64,000 bases of DNA from Bacteroidota bacterium (GTDB lineage: Bacteria > Bacteroidota > Bacteroidia > Chitinophagales > Chitinophagaceae), in the NCBI GenBank assembly GCA_029555415.1, contig JAKPSI010000061.1, positions 1 through 64,000 of the forward strand, in the 5' to 3' direction. Below, piece after piece: positions 25,331-33,944 of the stretch. A program made the translations under genes and the position numbers. The notes below the pieces were generated by a model. It made no database searches and was not told the origin of the DNA. It saw nothing but the letters and a program-made list of their open reading frames with translations. Every line of letters begins with the position of its first letter. The stretch's first letter is position 1.

Positions 25331-26872
25331 ATGCATAATTTGAGGTGCTTGTACAAAACATACCGACTGCATATCGTATTTGTTCTGCTGGTGTTCATGC
25401 TGCAGCAAGAAATTCACGCTCAGTTGCCGGCCCGCGGGCTGGACCTGTGGATGCGTGCGGATTCCGGCCTGCAATTGTATAACAAGCGCGTGCTTATCTG
25501 GAATGATCTCAGCGGACATCAGCGGCAGGCGATCACCCAGACACGTAATGGGCCGGAGTTCATCCATGACGCACTGAACGGACATCCGGTGGTACGGTTC
25601 AACGGCACGAATACGGGAATGGAAACACCCTCATTCGCCACATTTCCGGGATCGCGCGGAACGATCATCATCGTGGCCAGGATCAATGGTCGCAGTATGA
25701 CATCCGGAGTCGGTATGGGCAATTTGCTGGCAACCTATCATGGCGAAGGACTCAGCTGGCAATTCGGATCGGATGGTGAGATCATTTCTTTTTATGATGG
25801 ACTGAGCGGACATGGTTTTCCGATCCATCCTTCGGAGCAGAATCCCTGGCAGATCCTGACGCTGGAAAGGACAGGTGATACCGTCATGAAAATTTATCAG
25901 GGCGGGCGGCTGGATAAAACTTTCAATATCGTGAAAGGTGATCCGGCGGTCAATACCCTGAAGATCGGATTCAACGGAAGGACCGGCGGTACGGCAACGG
26001 ATTCCATTCCGGAAGTATTGAATGGTGATATCGCTGAGATCATCATCTATGACCGGGTACTTGATCAGCAGGAAACAACGGCCGTGTATGATTATCTGAC
26101 CGGACGATATGGTTTGAGATTACGGCCGCCGCCATTCTGGGAGCGTACCTGGTTCTATGCTGCTGTTGTCATTGTGTTGTTATTGCTGGCAGTATTGCTG
26201 ACGAAGATCGTGGTGCAGCGAAAGCTCCGCAAGAAACTGGCGGAAATGGAAAGACAGCGGGAGATGGACCGGGAGCGGCACCGCATATCACGCGAGATGC
26301 ATGATGATATCGGTGCAGGACTTGCACAGATCGCGATGATGAGTGAATCGGCCAGAAAAAAAAGCGGAAATGATAATGAGAAAGAATTGCTGGATATCGC
26401 GCAGACCAGTCGCACCCTGGTGAACAACATGAGTGAGATCATCTGGAGTCTGAATCCCGAATACAAAACACTGGAACATCTGATCTCTTATCTGCGTGAG
26501 CAGCTGAACAAACAACTGGAATATGCCGGAATGGAATTCAGTATCCGGTTACCGGAAGGCGGGTCAGATATATTACTTACGAATGAACAGCGGCGCAACA
26601 TTTTGCTGATCACCAAAGAGATCGTGAACAATGCCGTAAAATACAGCGGTGCGCGGCATCTGACCGTAGAAGCTTTGCTGGAAGCGGGTTTCCTTCGGTT
26701 CTGGATCACGGATGACGGGTGCGGATTTGATGTGCAACAGCAAAGAACGGGGAACGGACTGCATAATATCCGGCAGCGCGCCACGGAACTGGGTGGTACG
26801 CTGGAATTGATCACTGCGCCGGGAAACGGTACCAAGTACCGGTATGCCATTCCCTTACCGCCTACTACTTAA
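25331..26872 (+). CDS. Sensor histidine kinase with secreted LamG-like domain
   Basis: A 513-residue protein beginning with a signal peptide/anchor ([21 protein letters not shown]). Residues 40-260 form an exported LamG/concanavalin-like domain ([24 protein letters not shown]), a typical ligand-binding beta sandwich. A membrane helix ([21 protein letters not shown]) at about 275 is followed by a short coiled region, a HisKA_3 helix with [11 protein letters not shown] (phospho-acceptor His) and an HATPase domain with [17 protein letters not shown] and GNGLHNI. The LuxR-type regulator starts 38 bases later and is its likely partner. Ligand unknown, perhaps a glycan. Confidence 0.88.
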   Translation: MHNLRCLYKTYRLHIVFVLLVFMLQQEIHAQLPARGLDLWMRADSGLQLYNKRVLIWNDLSGHQRQAITQTRNGPEFIHDALNGHPVVRFNGTNTGMETPSFATFPGSRGTIIIVARINGRSMTSGVGMGNLLATYHGEGLSWQFGSDGEIISFYDGLSGHGFPIHPSEQNPWQILTLERTGDTVMKIYQGGRLDKTFNIVKGDPAVNTLKIGFNGRTGGTATDSIPEVLNGDIAEIIIYDRVLDQQETTAVYDYLTGRYGLRLRPPPFWERTWFYAAVVIVLLLLAVLLTKIVVQRKLRKKLAEMERQREMDRERHRISREMHDDIGAGLAQIAMMSESARKKSGNDNEKELLDIAQTSRTLVNNMSEIIWSLNPEYKTLEHLISYLREQLNKQLEYAGMEFSIRLPEGGSDILLTNEQRRNILLITKEIVNNAVKYSGARHLTVEALLEAGFLRFWITDDGCGFDVQQQRTGNGLHNIRQRATELGGTLELITAPGNGTKYRYAIPLPPTT

Positions 26873-26910
26873 ATCACATCCGTTGCCGCGCGGGTAACGG
26901 TCAACTTTGA

Positions 26911-27543
26911 ATGATGAAGGTAAAGTCGATAGCGATCGTTGAAGATGATGCCAAAGTGCGCCACTATCTGGCCGAGGGGATCGGTATGCAGATCGAAGTG
27001 GAGGAGCTGAAGACCTTCGCGGATGCGGAAACGGCATTGAAAGAATTGTCGGCCGATCCGGTGGAGATCGCGTTGTTCGATGTGAACCTGCCGGGCATGA
27101 ATGGCATCGAATGCATCCGGCGCCTGAAGATGATCCATCCGAAGATGGAATGCATGGTGCTGACGGTGTATGATAAACCTGAAACGGTCTTTGAAGCGCT
27201 GAAAGCCGGTGCCATCAGTTATCTGCTGAAGAGCACCCCATCTGAAAAGATCATTGAAGCTATTGAGGAAGTGGGCAGGGGTGGAAGCCCGATCAGCAGT
27301 CAGATCGCGCGCATGGTGATCAACGCGTTCGCGGTAAAGGAAAAGACGAATGAATATTTTCAGGAGCTCAGCCGCCGGGAACAGGAGATCCTGGAAGAAC
27401 TGAGCAAGGGTTACCGGTATAAGGAGATCGCTGACAAACTCAGTGTCAGCATTGAAACGGTACGCACCCATATCCGCAATATTTACATAAAACTGCAGGT
27501 GAACAGTCGCGTGGAAGCCCTGAAAAAGACCGGACTGCTCTGA
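26911..27543 (+). CDS. NarL/FixJ-type response regulator
   Basis: A 210-residue protein: receiver domain with acidic pocket EDD at 11-13, phospho-acceptor Asp in LFDVNLPGMNG and conserved Lys in YLLKSTPSEK; C-terminal LuxR-type helix-turn-helix with RREQEILEELSKGYRYKEIA and VSIETVRTHIRNIY. It acts as a DNA-binding transcription factor phosphorylated by the preceding kinase. Target genes are not evident; the following WG-repeat gene begins 126 bases downstream and could be one. Confidence 0.92.
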   Translation: MMKVKSIAIVEDDAKVRHYLAEGIGMQIEVEELKTFADAETALKELSADPVEIALFDVNLPGMNGIECIRRLKMIHPKMECMVLTVYDKPETVFEALKAGAISYLLKSTPSEKIIEAIEEVGRGGSPISSQIARMVINAFAVKEKTNEYFQELSRREQEILEELSKGYRYKEIADKLSVSIETVRTHIRNIYIKLQVNSRVEALKKTGLL

Positions 27544-27668
27544 CCCGGCCTACTACTTTTATCACATTCAGCGCCCTTCATTTAATGGGTAGGTTTGACG
27601 AAGCCGGAAGTGGTATTGCACCGCCTCTGAACCGGCCTCATTGAACGTTAACCCTTTTATACCAGAAT

Positions 27669-29450
27669 ATGACCTTCCTCCGTCCTGCAAAACGCCGCAC
27701 ACGGCAAGTATTGGATCATGCACTCATCCTGTTTTTCATCATCCTGACACCGTTCTGTTCACTGGCCCAGCATTCATCATTGATGGATGAATACAAGACC
27801 GTGGGCGATATCTGGGGTAAACACGGGAAGGCATATGATTATTATCTCAATGATATGCTGAAGAACAGATCCATTGATATGCAGATGCTGAATGTATTCG
27901 GAACATCCGTGACCGAAAATCTCGGGAATGAATTGCGCAATCTGGAACAGATCAGCGCAGCCGGAAAGGATGCTGATCTTAAAAATGCGATCATGGATTA
28001 CTGCAGATCGGCGATCCGTTATATTGACAAGACGAATGACCTGATGGACGATCTGAAAATGAAAGGCACATTCAACAGGGAGTTCTATCAGGAGATCGCG
28101 GGAAATCTGAATACCGCGGCAGTGAAGATGGCAAGGCTTGCACGGGAATCAGAGGAAGCTGAGCAGGCCGCATCAGCGCCCCGGGAAGCACCTGCGACTG
28201 CTGCTCCGTCCGTTCAACGATTCCCTTCCATTGACTATTTTGAAAGGTTCAGTGTGAAAGCTCCTTCGGGAAAAGGTGAAAAATACGGAGTGAAAAATGG
28301 GGCGGGGAAGATCGTGATACCCGCGGATTACGATTGGCTGGGCACCATGCTGCGTTATCCCGAAGATGACGCAAGGGACAAAGCGAATGCATTCGGCTTT
28401 TTTGCCCGGCTGGGAAATAAGAATGGTTTGATCAGGAATGACGGTAAGGTCATCGTTCCGGTACAGTACGATGTAGTGGGCCATGTATCGGAAGGCAGGA
28501 TCTTCGTGGGTTTGAAAGGCAAGTATGGTTATATGGATACCACCGGAAAACTGGTCGTGCCCCTGCTCTATAAATATGATATGACCGCCGGGGAAGAAGA
28601 AGGATCCAGTATCACGGATGAGATCGTATATTATAAGAACGGCTATGCGATTGCCTTTAATGGATCAAAGTACGGATTGATCGACAGGGCGGGTAAAGTG
28701 ATCGTTCCGCTCAAATATGATAAGGTCACGGATATGCAGAATGGGTATTGTGTAGTGACGTCATCTGCCGGTGACGGACTGGTGGATAAGACCGGAAAGG
28801 AAGTGCTGAAACCCGGGCCACGTCAAGTGTATGGTTACCCGTATGCTAATGCGGTGATCGTAAAACAGAATGGAAAATTCGCTGTGATGAGCATCATCAG
28901 TGGCGCACAAAAAGTACTGCCGTATGATGATGTCATTTATGGATTCAATACATGGGGCCTGGCTTGTGTGCAGTCGGGTGAGAAAACCGGTTTCATCAAT
29001 GCAAAGGGAAACGTAGTGATACCGGCCGACTATATTTATCTCAAGGATTTCACAGAAGGCATGATCCCGTTGGTGAGATCCTATAACGGGAAATTCGCGT
29101 ATTTCGATTCCGCCGGTAAGGCGGTCACGGATTTTATATATGATGAAACGTTGTCATTCAGTGAAGGACTGGCCGCTGTGCAGCGCAACAAAAAATGGGG
29201 ATCGATCAGTAAGCGTGGAGCCGAGGAAATTCCGGTCAGATTTGATTATCTCGCATCATTCCAGGAAGGACTTGCCTGTGCCGGCACATTCACCACGTAT
29301 AGCCGGAAATTCGGATTCATCGATCATTCGGGTACGCTCGTGATCTCTTACGAATATGATACACCCGCGAATTTCGTGAATGGCAAGGCGTATATCAGCA
29401 AAGGCGGGCAATGGTTCTATATTGACCGGAACGGGAAGAAACTGAATTGA
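27669..29450 (+). CDS. WG-repeat secreted protein
   Basis: A 593-residue protein with an N-terminal signal segment (ALILFFIILTPFCSLAQ) preceded by a basic stretch. Residues 40-170 are helical; residues 190-590 hold about nine WG-type repeats with the pattern G-[KR]-x-[IV]-[IV]-P-x-x-Y-D, for example AGKIVIPADYD, DGKVIVPVQYD, TGKLVVPLLYK, AGKVIVPLKYD. WG repeats form beta-rich folds of poorly known function and are common in Bacteroidota. It lies after the two-component pair. Confidence 0.82.
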   Translation: MTFLRPAKRRTRQVLDHALILFFIILTPFCSLAQHSSLMDEYKTVGDIWGKHGKAYDYYLNDMLKNRSIDMQMLNVFGTSVTENLGNELRNLEQISAAGKDADLKNAIMDYCRSAIRYIDKTNDLMDDLKMKGTFNREFYQEIAGNLNTAAVKMARLARESEEAEQAASAPREAPATAAPSVQRFPSIDYFERFSVKAPSGKGEKYGVKNGAGKIVIPADYDWLGTMLRYPEDDARDKANAFGFFARLGNKNGLIRNDGKVIVPVQYDVVGHVSEGRIFVGLKGKYGYMDTTGKLVVPLLYKYDMTAGEEEGSSITDEIVYYKNGYAIAFNGSKYGLIDRAGKVIVPLKYDKVTDMQNGYCVVTSSAGDGLVDKTGKEVLKPGPRQVYGYPYANAVIVKQNGKFAVMSIISGAQKVLPYDDVIYGFNTWGLACVQSGEKTGFINAKGNVVIPADYIYLKDFTEGMIPLVRSYNGKFAYFDSAGKAVTDFIYDETLSFSEGLAAVQRNKKWGSISKRGAEEIPVRFDYLASFQEGLACAGTFTTYSRKFGFIDHSGTLVISYEYDTPANFVNGKAYISKGGQWFYIDRNGKKLN

Positions 29451-29613
29451 ACGGCCATTTCAGGTCGTTCACGAATTCAAGGAATGACCGTGACAAAGCA
29501 GCGCTGCTGCGTATAAAAAGGCAATATCAGTAGAAGAGGGTATAGGGATCATCGTTTTGAAAGTGATATTTATGACCCTGTCACGAACCGACTTAATATT
29601 CAACTGCTAAATC

Positions 29614-30438
29614 ATGCGTACAAACAACATTCTGGCCTTCGGGATCACCGCAATGATGCTGCTTTCATCAGGATGCAACGATCACCCGGCAGCAAATGCG
29701 AAAAATGTCCCTGTTGAGATCCGTTATCCCGACAAGGGGGATTTCCGTGTGTTTTATCCTTTGTTCCGTGACCGGCACGTGAATAATGTGATCAATGCGG
29801 TCAGGCAAAGCGGAATTGTACAGGAGAAACTGGACTGGTTGAACAGTTCATTCAACCTTCCCCGTGATATCATCATCCTGTTTAAGGAATCGGATACACT
29901 GAACGCATTCTATAACCCGGTCAAAAAGAACATCGAGTTTCATTCGGCCTTTGTATATGATTTTTACAAAAAATTATCTGCCTTTTATCAGGAACCTGAA
30001 CTTTCAGAGCATGTGATGAATGTGGTGATATTTTTCCTGTTCCATGAAATGGGTCATGCCCTGATCGACCAGTATCAATTGCCGGTCAAAGGGCCGGAAG
30101 AAGATGAGGCTGATTGTTTTGCCGTTTTCCTGCTCACCCATGGCGATGAAAAGGCTGAGCGTGCACTTATTGACTGTGCCAACGTCTTTTACCAATACGG
30201 TAAAGAATATGAGAACATGCCCGTTGCCAATCTCGATCCTCTTTTGTGGGATGAACATTCGCTGGATAAAAAGCGATTCTATAATCTCCTTGCCTTACTG
30301 TACGGAAAGGACCCGAATAAACACCGGTACCTGATCTCGGAAGGCGTCCTTCCTTATGCTCTTACTCCCCGGTTCGTGCAGGATTATAAAAAGATTATGA
30401 ACGGATGGCAGCGTGACCTTGATCCCTATTTGAAATAG
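29614..30438 (+). CDS. DUF4344-type putative metallopeptidase lipoprotein
   Basis: A 274-residue lipoprotein: signal MRTNNILAFGITAMMLLSSGC with lipobox Cys 21. A zinc-peptidase-like motif FHEMGHALID lies near residue 147, followed by EEDEADCFAVF, whose acidic residues may give the third ligand, as in gluzincin-like DUF4344 proteins. It is exported and probably faces the periplasm. Catalytic activity is not proven. A palindromic sequence at 29472-29498 just after the WG gene may be the terminator between the two. Confidence 0.75.
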   Translation: MRTNNILAFGITAMMLLSSGCNDHPAANAKNVPVEIRYPDKGDFRVFYPLFRDRHVNNVINAVRQSGIVQEKLDWLNSSFNLPRDIIILFKESDTLNAFYNPVKKNIEFHSAFVYDFYKKLSAFYQEPELSEHVMNVVIFFLFHEMGHALIDQYQLPVKGPEEDEADCFAVFLLTHGDEKAERALIDCANVFYQYGKEYENMPVANLDPLLWDEHSLDKKRFYNLLALLYGKDPNKHRYLISEGVLPYALTPRFVQDYKKIMNGWQRDLDPYLK

Positions 30439-30470
30439 CAGGCTGAACGCAGGGCCTGACCGGCCAGAAC

Positions 30471-30501
30471 TTTGATATACGCCGCTACTGCTGTATGTTT
30501 G
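30471..30501 (+). promoter_or_regulatory. Complete Bacteroidota promoter of metF
   Basis: TTTG (30471-30474), 19 bases, TATGTTTG (30494-30501). This matches the consensus in both boxes and spacing. The ATG at 30495 lies inside the -7 box, so the true start must be the next one at 30519. Confidence 0.75.
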
Positions 30502-30518
30502 CAGGAATTTTCCCGCAA

Positions 30519-31472
30519 ATGAAAGTCATCGATCATATCAATAATGCCAAAGGCAACACCCTTGTATCATTCGAAGTACTTCCTCCGCTGAAAGGCAAGG
30601 GTATCAACGCGCTGTATAATCACCTGGACCCCCTGATGGAGTTCAAGCCGGCTTTCATCAATGTGACCTATCACCGCAGTGAACACGTGTTCAAGAAAAA
30701 GGCCGATGGCAGTTTCGAGAAGATCGTGGTCCGCAAACGCCCCGGTACCGAGAGCATCTGCGCGGCCATCATGAATAAATACAATGTGGATACCGTGCCC
30801 CACCTCATTTGTGGTGGTTTCGGTGTCAATGAAACCGAAGATGCGCTCATCAACCTGCATTACCTCGGTATCGATAATGTTTTGGTACTGCGTGGTGACG
30901 CCGCCAAGAATGAAACTTCCTTCGAACCCGAACCGGGTGGTCACCGTTACGCGATCGACCTGCTCAAGCAAGTGGTCAATCTCAACTCAGGGATCTATCT
31001 GGAAGAAGGACTGAAAGACACCAGCCGCACCAAATTCTGTATCGGCGTAGCCGGCTATCCGGAAAAGCATTTTGAAGCACCCAATCTGGATACCGACCTC
31101 GAGCACCTGAAAAGGAAAGTGGACGCGGGTGCGGATTACATCATCACGCAGATGTTCTTCGACAACGAGAAATATCATGCATTCGTGAAAGCCTGCCGTG
31201 ATGCAGGTATCCATGTGCCCATCATTCCGGGTCTCAAACCCATTTATAATAAGAAACAACTGACCGTTCTGCCCCGTACTTTCCATGTGGACCTGCCGGC
31301 CGATCTCGCCAATGCCATTCTCAAATGCAAGACCGATGAAGAAGTGGAGCAGGTAGGAGCGGAGTGGTTACTCATGCAATCAAAGGAACTGAAGAAAAGC
31401 GGTGTGCCGGTGCTGCATTATTATACGCTGGGCAAGCCGCACGTAGTGGCGAAAGTAGTTCGTAGTCTGTAG
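30519..31472 (+). CDS. metF: Methylenetetrahydrofolate reductase
   Basis: Makes 5-methyltetrahydrofolate for methionine synthesis, with FAD. A 317-residue TIM-barrel protein with SFEVLPP near the N-terminus, INVTYHRSE, VPHLICGGF, NVLVLRGDAAKNE, and GADYIITQMFFDNEKY. The start is set at the ATG at 30519 (MKVIDHINNAKGN) because the promoter covers the earlier one. The last residues (VVRSL) and the stop codon lie in a GTAGTC repeat word (31455-31483), so the C-terminus may have been changed by the repeat. Confidence 0.92.
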   Translation: MKVIDHINNAKGNTLVSFEVLPPLKGKGINALYNHLDPLMEFKPAFINVTYHRSEHVFKKKADGSFEKIVVRKRPGTESICAAIMNKYNVDTVPHLICGGFGVNETEDALINLHYLGIDNVLVLRGDAAKNETSFEPEPGGHRYAIDLLKQVVNLNSGIYLEEGLKDTSRTKFCIGVAGYPEKHFEAPNLDTDLEHLKRKVDAGADYIITQMFFDNEKYHAFVKACRDAGIHVPIIPGLKPIYNKKQLTVLPRTFHVDLPADLANAILKCKTDEEVEQVGAEWLLMQSKELKKSGVPVLHYYTLGKPHVVAKVVRSL

Positions 31473-31564
31473 TCGGTAGTCCGTTCTAAGCTTGTTATTG
31501 TTACACCGGAAACAATGTTTTCCATAGTATCTGTTGCGGGTTACGCGTTTCGGGTTGCGGGTTG
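31455..31564. repeat. GTAGTC word at metF stop and GCGGGTT word after it
   Basis: 31455-31483 is a run of GTAGTT/GTAGTC units that includes the metF stop codon at 31470-31472. 31533-31564 is a run of GCGGGTTACGCGTTTCGGG type units. Both are short degenerate tandem words of the same style as the others in this window. Confidence 0.55.
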
Positions 31565-31610
31565 AACACGTACAACCGAATCTTCAGAAGTATTTGGCAA
31601 AGCTGGTCAT

Positions 31611-31735
31611 GCCTCTTACGCCGCTGTTGGTGTTATCACCAACAGCACGAACATCGGAGACATCCATCAGGTTATAACTGTTCGATAGTCGTTCAAAGTT
31701 GTTTGTTGGTCATAAGACCAACAAAGGCGTAAGGC
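31611..31735. repeat. Repeat element with inverted hairpin ends
   Basis: Left end: GCCTCTTACGCC then a perfect ten-base hairpin GCTGTTGGTG-TTAT-CACCAACAGC (31623-31646). Right end: hairpin TTTGTTGGTC-ATAA-GACCAACAAA (31702-31725) then GGCGTAAGGC. The right end is an inverted, slightly diverged copy of the left end, so the element resembles a tiny unit bounded by inverted repeats. It has no coding capacity. Confidence 0.7.
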
Positions 31736-31738
31736 AAC

Positions 31739-31775
31739 CGTTGCGCCGCCGCGCCATTGCGTCGCTGCGTGAAAC
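31739..31775 (+). repeat. 37-base GC-rich dispersed repeat (copy 2)
   Basis: CGTTGCGCCGCCGCGCC at the left, GCGTGAAAC at the right. It lies one base from the stop codon of the foldase gene and has the same orientation relative to that gene's 3' end as copy 1 has to the hydratase gene. With 31455-31735 it fills the 304-base gap. Confidence 0.8.
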
Positions 31776-31776
31776 G

Positions 31777-33726
31777 TCACTTAAGAACACTCTCCAGCAC
31801 CGCCTGATCCACCACCACCGGGTATTTCGCGCGTAATGCCTTTATCCAATTTTCTTCCAGGATCGCCTGATAATCGTTGATGACCAGTCCGCGGGCTTCT
31901 TCAAAACTGCGGGGGGAAGATTGCGGATAGGTGCGGATGATGTAAGCGAATGAAGCTGTGTTATCATTCTTGTTCACCAGCGGTGTAGTGATGGTGCCGG
32001 CCTTTGGCGCACTCATCTTATAATTCAGGTTGGGGATCTGTGACCATTCATAGCGGGATGAATCGGCCAGAACCTTCTCACTGTATTTTTCATTGATCTT
32101 GCGCCAATCCTTCGGATCCTTCTTCACCAGGTCGAAGATCGTTTTTGACATGGCGGGATCGGAACAGAAATAGATCACCGCGTCGGCACTTTGTTTCCAG
32201 TTGTAATTGGATTTGTTCTTTTCGAACAGTTGTGCCAGTGCAGCTGAATCGGCCTGTGCTTTGTTCCAGATCTCACGCTGCATGATCTCAAAGAAGAGAT
32301 TGCCATCGCGGAACTCAGCCATCTGGTTGCGGAAATCTTCACTGTAGGTTTCAAGATGATCGCGGTAATAATTGTACTGCATTTCTTTCTCGAATTCATC
32401 CATCACCTGCGGATAAGGTTTGGTGCCGCTGCCATCCTGTTTGTAACGATAGGCCTGCGCAAAGGAGATGAAATTGGAAACACGGTAGGTGCTGTCGCCG
32501 ATCGATAACAATGCAGTGGTAGCACTGATCGACCGGGCTTGCCCGCCGATGTTGCGGTATTCCAGCAGACTATCAGCGAAAAGCCAGAGCAGGTCAGGGT
32601 TGTAGCCGTATTTACGGACACCGGGATTGGTCTGAACAGCGGTGTAAATGAAATCACGGGAGGTTTTCCAGCGGCCATCGAGTGTGATCTTCTGCTGCAG
32701 GTCCTGCTGGAACAGTTTGTCATTCGGGTCCGTTACAGCGGGTTTCAGGGAGACCCTTTTCAGGATATGCCAGCCGTGACTGGTCATGAAAGGCTTACTC
32801 ACCGCGCCATCTTTGGCCAGGGCGAATAAAGCGTTCTCGAAAGCGGGATCGAATTGTCCGATACCGATATCAGGAAGATTGGCGCCGTTGGCGGCACTGA
32901 TATAATCATTACTGTAAATGGCGGCGAGCTTCGCGAAATCATCACCTGCCAGGATGCGTTTATAAATGGAGTCAGCTTTGGCCGCTATGGTCTTTTTGTA
33001 ATCATCACCCACACCGGGAGGGAATGCCAGCAGGATCTGTTGTGCCCGGATGCGGCCCATGTCCTTGCGCTGCGCCGTTACTTTGAAAATATGGTAACCG
33101 GCTTTGGAACGCACAGGTGCGGACCAGGAGCCGACCGGTGTGCCATAAACGGCATTCTCCACTTCATAAGGCAGGTTGAACACAGTGATGAAACCGATAT
33201 CACCTTTGGTGGTGCGGGCGGCACCATCATCCGAATACTGTTGTGCCACGGTGCCGAAATCCTTTCCCTGCTTCAGTTGCGCCAATACATCTTCCAGTTT
33301 GCGTTGCGCGGCAGCGGTATCGAGCTGACGCTCACCTTTACTGGTGGCGATGAAGATCTGTGATACACGCAGGTCGGTCTGACTGCGTTGAAAAGCTTCT
33401 TTCATCAACCGGGCGGTCACTGTAGGATCGGTCATATAATTGTCCACGATCTGCGAACGCAGATTGTCGACTTCATTCTTGATCGATGAAAGGGTATCGA
33501 ATCCGCTCACATACGCTTCACGGATCTTGAGGCGTGAATTGATGTACAGCTGAAGATAATCCTTCACCGATTGTGCACGGTTGGTCACGGGCTGTGTATT
33601 GTTCTTCTCGTATGCACGGAGGAACTCTTTCTTGTCTACACTGTATTTGCCATAGGTGAACAGTGTCTGGCTTTGCGCGTGGAATGCTCCGCATATGAAA
33701 AGGAGCAGGAGGGATCTTTTGAACAT
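31777..33726 (-). CDS. Periplasmic parvulin-type peptidyl-prolyl isomerase
   Basis: A 649-residue exported protein (signal MFKRSLLLLFICGAFHAQSQ). Two PpiC/parvulin domains follow, about residues 120-225 (RVSQIFIATSKGE ... GYHIFKVTAQR) and 230-335 (RAQQILLAFPPG ... GWHILKRVSLKP), then a long helical C-terminal part. This layout matches SurA-like foldases of Bacteroidota that help outer-membrane proteins fold. Its stop codon is nearly touched by a 37-base repeat; upstream lies a repeat-rich gap. Confidence 0.87.
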   Translation of the reverse strand: MFKRSLLLLFICGAFHAQSQTLFTYGKYSVDKKEFLRAYEKNNTQPVTNRAQSVKDYLQLYINSRLKIREAYVSGFDTLSSIKNEVDNLRSQIVDNYMTDPTVTARLMKEAFQRSQTDLRVSQIFIATSKGERQLDTAAAQRKLEDVLAQLKQGKDFGTVAQQYSDDGAARTTKGDIGFITVFNLPYEVENAVYGTPVGSWSAPVRSKAGYHIFKVTAQRKDMGRIRAQQILLAFPPGVGDDYKKTIAAKADSIYKRILAGDDFAKLAAIYSNDYISAANGANLPDIGIGQFDPAFENALFALAKDGAVSKPFMTSHGWHILKRVSLKPAVTDPNDKLFQQDLQQKITLDGRWKTSRDFIYTAVQTNPGVRKYGYNPDLLWLFADSLLEYRNIGGQARSISATTALLSIGDSTYRVSNFISFAQAYRYKQDGSGTKPYPQVMDEFEKEMQYNYYRDHLETYSEDFRNQMAEFRDGNLFFEIMQREIWNKAQADSAALAQLFEKNKSNYNWKQSADAVIYFCSDPAMSKTIFDLVKKDPKDWRKINEKYSEKVLADSSRYEWSQIPNLNYKMSAPKAGTITTPLVNKNDNTASFAYIIRTYPQSSPRSFEEARGLVINDYQAILEENWIKALRAKYPVVVDQAVLESVLK

Positions 33727-33762
33727 AGGTATTGTATGAATTTACTTCAATTATTTTTTGAA

Positions 33763-33793
33763 AAGCTGCAAGCTTCAGGCTTCAAGCTACAAG
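33763..33793. repeat. AAGCTTCAAGCT-type repeat word
   Basis: AAGCTGCAAGCTTCAGGCTTC-like units just upstream of the foldase gene start. The same word, as an inverted pair, lies inside cysS at 41108-41189. Confidence 0.6.
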
Positions 33794-33831
33794 TGGATGC
33801 AATGCGGCTTCAGTTATCATTTATCCATTAA

Positions 33832-33940
33832 CGGCTGCTGGCTACTAGCTACTGGCTGCTGGATCGTTCTAAAAAGCTTCAACTAAAACTGAACCATGTT
33901 AGAATGTAACCCAACACCCAAAACTCAAAACCCAACACCT
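33832..33940. repeat. GCTACTGG word and AACTCAAAACCC word
   Basis: 33832-33862 is a GCTGCTGGCTACTAG word; 33910-33940 a diverged AAAACTCAAAACCC word ending close to the stop of the thioredoxin gene. Same order of words as at 21292-21466. Confidence 0.55.
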
Positions 33941-33944
33941 CTCT

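Noticed and set aside
30495-30518. Earlier ATG for metF
   Set aside because: It lies inside the -7 box TATGTTTG, so it could not be on the transcript.
31611-31775. Insertion sequence
   Set aside because: Only 165 bases, no transposase frame; at most a miniature non-autonomous element.
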